Notes: generated by a model from the sequence alone, not told the origin. A stretch of DNA of 48,804 nucleotides from DSNY01 sp016861185 (GCA_030263275.1 SZOR01000019.1:1-48804); one strand, 5' to 3'; shown: positions 26,715 through 34,524, numbered from the stretch's first letter. Numbers and translations are program-made.

Positions 26715-26780
26715 TCACTTGGGGCGCGGTGGCGGTTTGGGTCGAGGACCAGGTGGACCGCGTCTCTTTGCAACAAACAT
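26715..26780 (-). CDS. Possible 21-residue Pro/Arg-rich peptide
   Basis: A short frame MFVAKRRGPPGPRPKPPPRPK starts at the ATG 26778-26780, preceded by TAGGAGGTTCGCG, a near-perfect ribosome binding site overlapping the stop of the 2TM protein gene upstream. The product would be strongly basic and proline-rich. Support is only the start signal and the tight coupling; no homologue is known to me. It could equally be a chance frame, or a leader peptide. Confidence 0.35.
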   Translation of the reverse strand: MFVAKRRGPPGPRPKPPPRPK

Positions 26781-26790
26781 CGCGAACCTC

Positions 26791-27315
26791 CTACTCGAGT
26801 TTGCCCTCAGATGCGAGGCGCTGGTTGAGTTCTGCTTGACACTTGCGCTGGAGGCGTGTTGTGAGCAGGCTGTCGCTCTTGACCCGGAGATACGATTCAG
26901 CAAAGCGCTTCCGGAATGCGACTAGTTCGTCAGTGAATCTCGCGATATCGAAGTTGGGGTCGATTCGCATCCGGTACATGAACGTATCAAGCTCAATACG
27001 GAGTGCAGAGAAGGCACGCATTGTGTCGCCGTGGTCTCGAAGCTTGAATGAAACGGCGAGCTTTTCGGTAACGATCGCGAGGAAGGCACCTACTGTCGCG
27101 ATGATGGGCCACAACCAGGCAAATTCGGGTTGCTTCCAGAGTGCCAATCCGGCGATCGCAGACCCACCGGCTGTAACGGCGACCGCTACCCTTGTGATGT
27201 CGTCAAGTCGCAGCCATTTCGCAATCAGGCTCTCGGAGACGATCTCCTCGTAATACGAGTCGTACCAGGTGTCGAACGCTGCACTCCAGAGCTCGTCCCG
27301 TGGGTCTACCGCCAT
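26791..27315 (-). CDS. Two-transmembrane protein, SLATT-like architecture
   Basis: Unknown protein of 174 residues. The N-terminal 40 residues are amphipathic (aromatic-rich LWSAAFDTWYDSYYEE). Two membrane segments at about 43-60 and 66-83 are joined by a very short loop, and the C-terminal 90 residues are helical and charged (AFSALRIELDTFMYRMRI..., RLQRKCQAELNQRL). This arrangement resembles SLATT-type two-helix membrane effectors of bacterial conflict systems; that is a resemblance of layout, not a proven match. It lies 137 bases downstream of the helical protein gene on the same strand. Base composition is visibly lower in GC than in neighbouring core genes. The ATG at 27315 is the only good start. 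Confidence 0.65.
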   Translation of the reverse strand: MAVDPRDELWSAAFDTWYDSYYEEIVSESLIAKWLRLDDITRVAVAVTAGGSAIAGLALWKQPEFAWLWPIIATVGAFLAIVTEKLAVSFKLRDHGDTMRAFSALRIELDTFMYRMRIDPNFDIARFTDELVAFRKRFAESYLRVKSDSLLTTRLQRKCQAELNQRLASEGKLE

Positions 27316-27349
27316 AGTCGCGCTCCAACCCTCGTGACGACTAACTTTG

Positions 27350-27458
27350 ACTCAACCAGCGCCCGCAGACAAAGCCTTCGCGAAGCCGCGGTGCGTTCTC
27401 GGGAAAAGCGGTCCGAGGTGCCGCTGTCGCGGGCGTCGGCTTCAAACGCCATTCAGAC
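27350..27458 (-). other. attC-like hairpin between the two unknown genes (weak)
   Basis: On the minus strand the stretch runs from GTCTGAA (overlapping the stop codon of the helical protein gene) to GTTGAGT, which fits the integron R' consensus GTTRRRY. CGCCCGC...ACA near the left and TGTCTGCGGGCG near the right are partly complementary. The left core box departs from RYYYAAC, so at best it is a decayed attC. Confidence 0.25.
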
Positions 27459-28070
27459 CTCCCGTGCATGCTGAAACGCCCTGTGCAGTGTTTCGCCCAA
27501 CTCCGTGAGCTGATAGTAGACCTCGCCAGCGTCGTCCATGGTCTGCCCCGTGACAACGCTAGTAAGGCCTGAGCCAGCGAGCGGAAGCATCCATGAGATC
27601 GCCTGTCGAGGATTGGTGCTGGCATCCCAGTCAGACAACAAGACGAGATCGTCGGTGAAGGCTGAGTCCATTGCATGGGCAATTCGGCGTAGCTCAACAC
27701 TAGAGATGACGTCGTCAAGATACGCAAGGAACACTTTGGCCAGTAAACAGGGCTTGTCAAGATCGGTCATTTGATCCAAGACGAGAAAGAGTGACTCACC
27801 GATCTTGCTGGCCTCTTCTGGAGATGAAGCAATGCCGTGTTTGAGCCTGCGTCTTACACGGTCTGACTGAAGCTCAGGCGAGGCCAAGAATCGCTGGAGC
27901 TTGGCGACAAGCGCCCTGTTTCGGAAGTCATCGATTCCGCGGAGCAACTTGAAGGCGGTACCAACAACCGGTACCGCCTCAACTGCCTCATTGTCGGTTG
28001 CGAGATCGATCGCCGCCTCGCCGCAATCGAGGAAGGCCTCCAAGAAGTGACGCTCTCTTTCTTCAGGCAT
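27453..28070 (-). CDS. Helical protein of unknown function with possible C-terminal winged helix
   Basis: Unknown protein of 205 residues. It contains a hydrophobic/glycine turn VPVVGTAFKLLRGIDDFRNR at about 32-51, then a predominantly helical core with LFLVLDQMTDLDKPCLLAKVFLAYL and VELRRIAHAMDSAFTDDL. The last 30 residues (GLTSVV..., EVYYQLTELGETLHRAF) look like the end of a winged helix. I recall this helical pattern from uncharacterised proteins but cannot name a family. It is followed on the same strand by the 2TM protein. GC content is low for the window, suggesting transfer. A sensor or regulator for the membrane protein is a reasonable guess, not more. Confidence 0.6.
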   Translation of the reverse strand: MPEERERHFLEAFLDCGEAAIDLATDNEAVEAVPVVGTAFKLLRGIDDFRNRALVAKLQRFLASPELQSDRVRRRLKHGIASSPEEASKIGESLFLVLDQMTDLDKPCLLAKVFLAYLDDVISSVELRRIAHAMDSAFTDDLVLLSDWDASTNPRQAISWMLPLAGSGLTSVVTGQTMDDAGEVYYQLTELGETLHRAFQHAREV

Positions 28071-28366
28071 ACGAACCTCGGCGTCTGATGCAACTTCGTC
28101 CGCACCGCGGCCACCGAATCACCTGACCCGGTAGCAGTCGAATTGGTTCGGTCGCTCCTCGCAAAACCGCGCCACGCCTTGCTTTCGGCGTGGGCGTCGG
28201 TGTTTCCCCGGGCACGAACAGAAACCGCGAAACCCGCCACTCGCCCCACTCGGTAACTTGCGCGGAACAAGATCGACCGTACCCTTAGGCACGGCGCGAC
28301 CGCCGCGAAAGCTTACGAGCGCGCCCCAACTGCGTCCAGCGCGTTGAGGGCCATGCACCGCCGCGC
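28071..28366. other. Gap between the accessory island and polA
   Basis: 296 bases with no supported gene. On the minus strand a frame without a credible start ends ...PNQFDCYRVR at 28119; it may be a remnant. A short inverted repeat GCCCCAAC/GTTGAGGGC lies at about 28324-28352, near the 3' end of polA. The base composition changes back to that of the core genome here, so this is probably the island edge. Confidence 0.4.
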
Positions 28367-31219
28367 TCAGTGCGCCTCGTCCCAGTTGCTGCCGACGCCG
28401 ACTTCGGCAACGAGCCTGACTTTCAATTCGGCCACGCCGGACATCAGCTCGGGCACCTTCGTCTTGACGAGCTCGACCTCGGCCTCGGGCGCCTCGAACA
28501 CCAGCTCGTCGTGCACCTGCATGATCAGCTGGGTCGCGAGCTGCTCGCGGCGCAGCCAGTCGGCCACGGCGATCATCGCGAGCTTGATCAGGTCGGCGGC
28601 GGTGCCCTGCATCGGCGCGTTGATCGCGGCGCGCTCGGCGCCGGCGCGGCGCGGGCCGTTCGGCGAGTTGATCTCGGGCAGCCATAGCCGGCGGCCGAAC
28701 ACGGTTTCGACGTAGCCCTGCCGCTTGGCGAGCGCGCGCGTCGTCTCCATGTAGCGCGCCACGCCCGGGTAGCGCGTGAAGTAGCGGTCGATGTAGCTGC
28801 GCGCCGCGTCCTTTTCGATGCCGAGGTTCGACGCCAGCCCGAACGCGCTCATGCCGTAGATCAGGCCGAAGTTGATCACCTTGGCGTATCGGCGCTGCTC
28901 GCTCGTCACTTCGCCCACCGGAACGCCGAAGACCTCGCTCGCGGTCGCGCGGTGGATGTCCTCGCCGGCGGCGAAGGCCGCGAGCAGTCCTTCGTCGCCG
29001 CTGATGTGCGCCATGATGCGCAGCTCGATCTGCGAGTAGTCGGCCGAAACGATGCGGCTGCCCGGCGGCGCGATGAAGGTCTCGCGGATGCGCCGGCCCT
29101 CCGGCGTACGGATCGGGATGTTCTGCAGGTTCGGCTCGGACGACGACAGCCGGCCCGTCACCGCGATCGCCTGCCCGTAGCTCGTGTGCACGCGGCCGGT
29201 TTGCGGATCCACGCTCGCCGGTAGCTTGTCGCAATAGGTCGACTTCAGCTTCGACAGCGCGCGGTACTCGAGCAGCGCCTTCGGCAGCGGGTAGTCGAGC
29301 GCGAGTTTTTCCAGCACCTCCTCGTCGGTCGACGGCGCGCCGCTCGCGGTCTTCTTGACGACCGGCAGCCCGAGCTTGCCGAACAGGATCTCGCCGATCT
29401 GCTTGGGGCTGCCGAGGTTGAACGGCTGGCCGGCCAGCTCGTGCGCGCGCGCTTCCAGCTCGGCCATGCGCGCGGCGAGTTCGCGGCTCTGCGCGAGCAG
29501 CTTGTCGCGGTCGATCAGTACGCCCGCGCGCTCCATCTCGAGCAGCACGCGCGAGACGGGGATCTCGATGTCCTCGTACACGTAGCGCAGCCGCGCGTCG
29601 TCGGCGATGCGCGGCCACAGCGCGTGATGCAGCGCGAGCGTGACTTCGGCGTCCTCGGCCGAATACTCGGTCGCGCGGTCGATCGACACCTCGTCGAAAC
29701 CGATCTGGTTCGCGCCCTTGCCGCACACCTGCTCGTAGGTGATCGTCGTCCGGCCGAGATGCCGCTCGGCGAGCGAGTCCATGTCGTGGTTGCGGTGCGC
29801 CTCGAGCACGTAGCTCTGCAGCAGCGTGTCGTGCGCGATGCCTTCGAGCCGCAGGCCGTGGTTGGCGAAGACGTGCGCGTCGTACTTCAGGTGCTGGCCG
29901 ACCTTTTTGTGGCGCGCGCTTTCGAGCCAGGGCTTGAGTTTCGCGAGCGTGGCATCGAGCGCAAGCTGCTCGGGCGCGCCGGGATAGCGGTGCGCGAGCG
30001 GGATGTAGCAGGCGCGCAGCGGCTCGACCGCGAGCGAGATGCCGACGAGCTTCGCGGCCATCGGGTCGAGCGACGTGGTCTCGGTGTCGATGCAGGTGAG
30101 TTCCGCAGCGTTGATCTTCGTGAGCCAGGCGTCGAGCTGGGATTCGGTGAGGATGGTTTCGTAGTGGACGTTCGGTTTCGCCCCCTCCCCGTCAAGGGGG
30201 CGGAGGCGGGAATTCGCGGAGCCCTGCTCCGCGCCGCCGGAGCCGGCGTCGCCTACGAGCGACGCCGTGGACGGGTTGGGGTGGGGATGGGGCTCGCGCG
30301 CCACGACTTCCGACCCCATCCCCCTCCCTGCCTCCCCCTTGAAGGGGGAGGAGTTGTCAGCAGCCTCGCCGCCGAGCTCCTTCAGAAAGCTCTTGAACTC
30401 CCACCGGGCGTACAGCTCCCGCAGCCTGTTCTCGTCGGGCGGTTGCGCCTGCAGCGCGTCGAAGTGCGGGACGTGCGCGGCGATGTCGTTGTCGGTCTTG
30501 ACGGTGACCAGCGTTTTCGCGGTCGGCAGCCAGGGCAGCGCCTTGCGCAGGTTTTCGCCGACCACGCCGCCGATCTGGTCGGCGTTGGCGACGATCGCGT
30601 CGAGCGAGCCGTACTGCTGCAGCCATTTCGCCGCGGTCTTCGGCCCGACCTTCTCCACGCCCGGCACGTTGTCGACCGAATCGCCGACCAGCGTCAGGTA
30701 GTCGACGATCTGCTCGGGCTTCACGCCGAACTTGGCAACTACGCCCGAGATGTCGAGCTTTTCGTTGCTCATCGTGTTGACCAGCGTGACATGCTCGTTG
30801 ACGAGCTGGGCGAGGTCCTTGTCGCCGGTGGAGATCACGGCGCGCACGCCGCGGCTTTCGGCCTGGCGGGCGAGCGTGCCGATCACGTCGTCGGCCTCGA
30901 TGCCTTCGATCTCGAGCACCGGCCAGCCGAGCGCGCGCGCGGCTTCGCGGATCGGATCGAGCTGCCGCGCGAGGTCGTCGGGCATCGGCGGGCGATTGGC
31001 CTTGTACTCGGCATAGATGTCGTCGCGAAAGGTCTTGCCCTTGGCGTCGAACACGCACGCGAGATAGTCGGCCGGGATCTGCTGGCGCAGCAGCCTCAGC
31101 ATCGACACGAATCCGCGGATCGCACCGGTGGGTTCGCCGGTCGAAGTCCTCAGATCAGGGAGTGCATGAAATGCGCGGTATAAGTAGCTCGAGCCGTCGA
31201 CGAGCAGTAGGGTCTTCAC
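28367..31219 (-). CDS. polA: DNA polymerase I
   Basis: Repair and Okazaki-fragment polymerase, 950 residues. The 5'-nuclease domain (about 1-280) has LLLVDGSSYLYRAFHA and STGDKDLAQLV; the proofreading domain has the intact DTETTSLDP motif; the polymerase domain has motif A DYSQIELR, motif B RRYAKVINFGLIYG and motif C QVHDELVF. Residues 289-347 are not family sequence: they are encoded by a palindromic repeat inserted in frame in the linker between the nuclease and proofreading domains. Without it the protein would be 891 residues. The GTG start gives MKTLLLVDGSS, as in relatives, and lies 11 bases from the divergent LOG gene's start. Confidence 0.96.
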   Translation of the reverse strand: MKTLLLVDGSSYLYRAFHALPDLRTSTGEPTGAIRGFVSMLRLLRQQIPADYLACVFDAKGKTFRDDIYAEYKANRPPMPDDLARQLDPIREAARALGWPVLEIEGIEADDVIGTLARQAESRGVRAVISTGDKDLAQLVNEHVTLVNTMSNEKLDISGVVAKFGVKPEQIVDYLTLVGDSVDNVPGVEKVGPKTAAKWLQQYGSLDAIVANADQIGGVVGENLRKALPWLPTAKTLVTVKTDNDIAAHVPHFDALQAQPPDENRLRELYARWEFKSFLKELGGEAADNSSPFKGEAGRGMGSEVVAREPHPHPNPSTASLVGDAGSGGAEQGSANSRLRPLDGEGAKPNVHYETILTESQLDAWLTKINAAELTCIDTETTSLDPMAAKLVGISLAVEPLRACYIPLAHRYPGAPEQLALDATLAKLKPWLESARHKKVGQHLKYDAHVFANHGLRLEGIAHDTLLQSYVLEAHRNHDMDSLAERHLGRTTITYEQVCGKGANQIGFDEVSIDRATEYSAEDAEVTLALHHALWPRIADDARLRYVYEDIEIPVSRVLLEMERAGVLIDRDKLLAQSRELAARMAELEARAHELAGQPFNLGSPKQIGEILFGKLGLPVVKKTASGAPSTDEEVLEKLALDYPLPKALLEYRALSKLKSTYCDKLPASVDPQTGRVHTSYGQAIAVTGRLSSSEPNLQNIPIRTPEGRRIRETFIAPPGSRIVSADYSQIELRIMAHISGDEGLLAAFAAGEDIHRATASEVFGVPVGEVTSEQRRYAKVINFGLIYGMSAFGLASNLGIEKDAARSYIDRYFTRYPGVARYMETTRALAKRQGYVETVFGRRLWLPEINSPNGPRRAGAERAAINAPMQGTAADLIKLAMIAVADWLRREQLATQLIMQVHDELVFEAPEAEVELVKTKVPELMSGVAELKVRLVAEVGVGSNWDEAH
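30179..30355. repeat. Palindromic repeat inserted in frame in polA
   Basis: 177 bases (59 codons) with related ends: GTCAAGGGGGCGGAGGCGGG near the left and, in reverse complement, TCAAGGGGGAGGCAGGG near the right. On the polA strand it encodes NSSPFKGEAGRGMG at the start and RPLDGEGA at the end, peptides I know as the translated signature of a dispersed palindromic repeat. Length is a multiple of three and no stop codon is present in the used frame. Confidence 0.8.
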
Positions 31220-31230
31220 AGGAGAGCCGT

Positions 31231-31968
31231 ATGTTGGATCGTCAGAAAAACATCCCGAGCCTGCGGGCCGTGACGATGCCCGAGCGCGCCACGAGCCAGA
31301 AGGCGCGCGAGTCGTGGCACCTGTGGGGGATTATCTCCGAGTTCGTCGAGGCGACCGAGCGTCTGTCGGAGATCCGCCCCGCGGTGTCGATCTTCGGCAG
31401 CGCGCGGCTGAAGGACGATTCGCCGGTCTACCGGCAGACGGTGGAGATCGCGCGCCAGCTGTCGGACGCGGGCTTCGCGGTGATCAGCGGCGGCGGGCCG
31501 GGCGTGATGGAAGCGGCCAACCGCGGGGCGTTCGACGGTCGCTCGCCGTCGGTGGGGCTGAACATCGAGCTGCCCTTCGAGCAGCACGGCAACGACTACC
31601 AGGACATCTCGCTGCGGTTCAGGCACTTCTTCGCGCGCAAGGTCGCGTTCGTCAAGTACGCCGCCGCCTACGTCGTGATGCCGGGCGGCTTCGGCACGCT
31701 CGACGAGCTGACCGAAGCGCTGACGCTGATCCAGACGCGCAAGGGCCGCACGATCCCGATCGTGCTGGTCGGCTCGGCCTTCTGGCGCGGGCTGCTCGAC
31801 TGGATGAGCGAGCGGCTCGTCGGCGACGGCATGATCGACGCGAAGGATCTCGACCTGATGAAGCTCGTCGACGACAGCGACGCGGTCGTCGCCGCGATCT
31901 TCGACTTCTACGAAGCGCGCGGCTTCGCGCAGACCGCGGCCGAGCGCGAGCAGTTGCTGTACCTGTAG
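31231..31968 (+). CDS. LOG/TIGR00730 family protein (cytokinin riboside 5'-monophosphate phosphoribohydrolase-like)
   Basis: Rossmann-fold nucleotide hydrolase-like protein of 245 residues. The nucleotide-binding GGGPGVMEAANRGA and the catalytic PGGFGTLDELTE motifs are intact. The ATG at 31231 has AGGAG at 31220-31224. It is divergent from polA with 11 bases between start codons. The DUF2782 and thrB genes follow on the same strand. In bacteria this family probably cleaves AMP or other nucleoside monophosphates; the cytokinin role is not implied. Confidence 0.9.
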   Translation: MLDRQKNIPSLRAVTMPERATSQKARESWHLWGIISEFVEATERLSEIRPAVSIFGSARLKDDSPVYRQTVEIARQLSDAGFAVISGGGPGVMEAANRGAFDGRSPSVGLNIELPFEQHGNDYQDISLRFRHFFARKVAFVKYAAAYVVMPGGFGTLDELTEALTLIQTRKGRTIPIVLVGSAFWRGLLDWMSERLVGDGMIDAKDLDLMKLVDDSDAVVAAIFDFYEARGFAQTAAEREQLLYL

Positions 31969-32009
31969 CGCGCGAGGCCGCGGGCTACAATGCGGGCGGG
32001 GTCTTCGTC

Positions 32010-32438
32010 ATGAACGCGCTGCTTCGCTCTGGTTCGGTCGCGCTGCTCGCGCTGATGTTCGCGGTCGCTGCGCATGCGCAGCCGCGCAAGCCGCTCGACG
32101 CGCCGCCGCGGCTGCCCGCGGCGGACGCGAAGGACGCGCAGAAGGAGCGTCAGGTCATCCGCCTGCCGGAATCCGAACGCGCCCCGCAGCGCGCGCGGGC
32201 AGACGAGCCGCTGACCGAGCCAGCGCCCGAAGACCAGCTTCCGCCGGCGGTGCAGACCTCTCCCGAGGTCCGGATCGAGCAGCGCCGCCAGGCCAATCGC
32301 GTCGTCGAGGTCATCGTCACGCCGGCCGGCTCGACGACGAGCTACGTGATCGTGAACCGCGAGGGCGCGCGCACGCTGTCGCAGCAGGAGCTGAGCGCGG
32401 GCCTGTCGGTGCCGCGTTTCCTCCGACTGGAATTCTGA
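32010..32438 (+). CDS. DUF2782 domain protein, exported
   Basis: Small exported protein of 142 residues, unknown function. A signal peptide (MNALLRSGSVALLALMFAVAAHA) is cleaved before QPRKP near residue 24. The middle (about 30-85) is rich in Pro, Glu and Ala and is likely disordered; the conserved part is the C-terminal RIEQRRQANRVVEVIVTPAG...YVIVNREG. Its place between polA/LOG and thrB is the standard betaproteobacterial position for DUF2782. Confidence 0.85.
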   Translation: MNALLRSGSVALLALMFAVAAHAQPRKPLDAPPRLPAADAKDAQKERQVIRLPESERAPQRARADEPLTEPAPEDQLPPAVQTSPEVRIEQRRQANRVVEVIVTPAGSTTSYVIVNREGARTLSQQELSAGLSVPRFLRLEF

Positions 32439-32446
32439 ATCGCGCG

Positions 32447-33421
32447 ATGGCGGTTTTCACCGCGCTGACGCGCGAAGACATCACGGGCTTCCTGGCGCAC
32501 CATTCGCTCGGCGAACTGGTCGGCTACGAGGGCATCGCCGCCGGCATCGAGAACACCAACTACTTCGTCGACACGACGACCGGCCGCTTCGTGCTGACGG
32601 TGTTCGAACGGCTGAACTTCCGCCAGCTTCCCTTCTATCTGGAGCTGATGCGCCATCTCGCGCGCCGCCTGCTGCCTGTGCCGGAGCCGCAGGAGAACCG
32701 CTCGGGTTCGCTGCTGTCCGAACTGCGCGGCAAGCCCGCGGCGATCGTCACGCGGGTCGACGGCGCTGCGGTCGAACGCCCGACGCTGGAACAATGCGCG
32801 CGCATCGGCACGCTGCTCGCGCACATGCACCTGGAGGCGCGCGACTTCCCGCACTTCCAGCCGAACCTGCGCGGCATCGGCTGGTGGAAGACCGTGCTGC
32901 CGCAGCTCGAGCCCTTCGTCGACGACGCGACCTTCCAGTTCCTCGCCGAGGAGGTGATCTTCCAGGACAGCTTCCATCGCAGCCCGGCGTACGAGACGCT
33001 GCCGCACGGCCCGGTGCACGCCGACCTGTTCCGCGACAACGTGCTGTGGAACGGAGGTCCGGATTCGAACCGCGTCGGCGGCGTCATCGACTTCTACTTC
33101 GCCGGCTGCACGACGTGGCTGTACGACCTGGCGGTCACGATCAACGACTGGGGCGCGGATCCGTCCGACGGCGCGCTCGACATGCCGCGCGCGCGCGCGC
33201 TGCTGACCGCCTACCACGCGGTGCGGCCGCTGACCGACGCGGAGCGCGAGGTCTGGCGCACGATGCTGCGCGGCGCGGCGCTGCGCTTCTGGATCTCGCG
33301 GCTGCACGACCTGCACCTGCCGCGCGACGCGCACGTGCTCAAGCCGCACGACCCGACGCGCTTCGAACTGACGCTGCGCCGGCGCATCGCCGATCCGGAG
33401 TTGCCGTGGGTCGAGTCGTGA
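32447..33421 (+). CDS. thrB: Homoserine kinase (type II, ThrB)
   Basis: Phosphorylates L-homoserine in threonine synthesis; 324 residues of the aminoglycoside-phosphotransferase-like (choline kinase fold) homoserine kinase, not the GHMP type. MAVFTALTREDITGFLAHHSLGEL, the GIENTNYFVDT strand, the catalytic loop HADLFRDNVLW and the metal-binding VIDFYFAG are all present. It begins eight bases after the DUF2782 gene. The stop codon coincides with the left end of a palindromic repeat. Confidence 0.93.
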   Translation: MAVFTALTREDITGFLAHHSLGELVGYEGIAAGIENTNYFVDTTTGRFVLTVFERLNFRQLPFYLELMRHLARRLLPVPEPQENRSGSLLSELRGKPAAIVTRVDGAAVERPTLEQCARIGTLLAHMHLEARDFPHFQPNLRGIGWWKTVLPQLEPFVDDATFQFLAEEVIFQDSFHRSPAYETLPHGPVHADLFRDNVLWNGGPDSNRVGGVIDFYFAGCTTWLYDLAVTINDWGADPSDGALDMPRARALLTAYHAVRPLTDAEREVWRTMLRGAALRFWISRLHDLHLPRDAHVLKPHDPTRFELTLRRRIADPELPWVES

Positions 33422-33422
33422 G

Positions 33423-33583
33423 TCGGATCGCGGATCGCGGATTGCGCGTCGCGTGCGACGGCTCGCGGCCGCAAAGCGGGGATGACGCGCGGCCTTCGAA
33501 GCACGAGCGCGTTCGCTGCGCGCGAAATCGTGCGCAGGCCGCGATGTCCGCGCAATCCGCAATCCGCAATCCGCAGTCCGAAT
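33423..33583. repeat. CGGATTGCG-type palindromic repeat
   Basis: Left arm TCGGATCGCGGATCGCGG (33423 on, ending ATTGCG at 33446) and right arm CGCAATCCGCAATCCGCAAT (33551 on, ending GTCCGA at 33583) are complementary around a 104-base centre. The arms themselves are short tandem repeats of an eight-base unit (CGCAATCC). It begins right after the thrB stop and ends just before the BPSS1780-type gene. Confidence 0.75.
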
Positions 33584-33587
33584 AGAG

Positions 33588-34337
33588 ATGCAGATCCGCA
33601 CCGTCCCTCCCGCTTCGGGCGCGGTCTGGCTGCGCGACGGCTGGCGGCTGTTCAAGCGGCAGCCGCTCGGACTGCCGGCGATGGTCGTCGTCTACCTGAT
33701 GATGCTGTTCCTGCCGGCGCTGCTGCCCTTCGTCGGCATCGCGATCTCGGGCGTGCTGGCGCCGTTCGCCACGGTCGGGTTGATGAGCGCGTGCCGCGAG
33801 GTGGCGTTCGGGCGCGCGCCGAATCCTTCGCTGTTCGCGCAGCCGTTCCAGGAAGGCAATCCGAACCGGATCAAGCTGTTCCGCCTCGGGCTGATCAACG
33901 CGTCGCTGGTCCTGCTGCTCGCCACGCTGTTCGCGCTGGTCGGCGACGACGGTCGCGTGCCGCCGGCGGACGGGCAGGCCACGCTCGCCGACGTGCCGTG
34001 GGACATGCTGCTGCTGCAACTGCTCGCCTACACGCCCGTGCTCGTGCTGATGTGGTTCGCGCCGCTGCTCGCCGGCTGGCACGGCCTCGGGCCCGCGAAG
34101 GCGATGTTCGGCAGCGTCGTCGCGTGCGGCCGCAATCTGGGAGCGCTGCTGGTCTACGGACTCGTCGCCGGCGCCGCGAGCCTGGTCGCGAGCACCGTGG
34201 TCGTGGGTGTGCTCGCGATGCTGATCTCTTCGCGCGAACTGCTGTCGCTGCTGCTCGCGCCCTTCGGCCTCGTGATGATGACGATCATGCAGGCCAGCTT
34301 CTATCCGATGTACCGGTCGATCTTCGGGGTCGACTAG
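33588..34337 (+). CDS. BPSS1780-type membrane protein
   Basis: Inner-membrane protein of 249 residues with about six hydrophobic segments, function unknown. The start MQIRTVPPASGAVWLRDGWRLFKRQPLG is the standard N-terminus of this betaproteobacterial family, including the WLRxGWxLFKRxP motif before the first membrane segment. It follows thrB, the common location in Burkholderiales. No catalytic motif is visible. Confidence 0.85.
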   Translation: MQIRTVPPASGAVWLRDGWRLFKRQPLGLPAMVVVYLMMLFLPALLPFVGIAISGVLAPFATVGLMSACREVAFGRAPNPSLFAQPFQEGNPNRIKLFRLGLINASLVLLLATLFALVGDDGRVPPADGQATLADVPWDMLLLQLLAYTPVLVLMWFAPLLAGWHGLGPAKAMFGSVVACGRNLGALLVYGLVAGAASLVASTVVVGVLAMLISSRELLSLLLAPFGLVMMTIMQASFYPMYRSIFGVD

Positions 34338-34429
34338 AGCGCGCCCGCAGTGCCCGCACGGCGGGTCGAGACTCGGGCGCCGCGCCGCTTCCCTCCCGGC
34401 AAAGAAGGCGAGCCGCGTTCGTACGGCTC

Positions 34430-34459
34430 GGGTCAATGCGCTGATTTGCGTATTGACCC
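34430..34459. repeat. Short palindrome GGGTCAATGCGC / GCGTATTGACCC
   Basis: Arms 34430-34441 and 34448-34459 pair at 11 of 12 positions around a six-base loop. It lies between the BPSS1780-type gene and the methanethiol-oxidase-like gene, 66 bases before the latter's start. It could be a terminator without a U-tract, an operator, or another dispersed repeat. Confidence 0.6.
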
Positions 34460-34524
34460 CGGCGGCCCGCGAACGATGATCTTCGCCACGAGCCGTGCCC
34501 CGTCGGCTTCACCGGAGGACCACC

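Noticed and set aside
28119..28366. A short gene encoding ...GVARFCEERPNQFDCYRVR
   Set aside because: No credible start or ribosome binding site and no recognised family; noted only as possible remnant.
30179..30355. Frameshift or assembly error in polA
   Set aside because: The insert is a multiple of three, free of stops, and polymerase I sequence continues normally on both sides.
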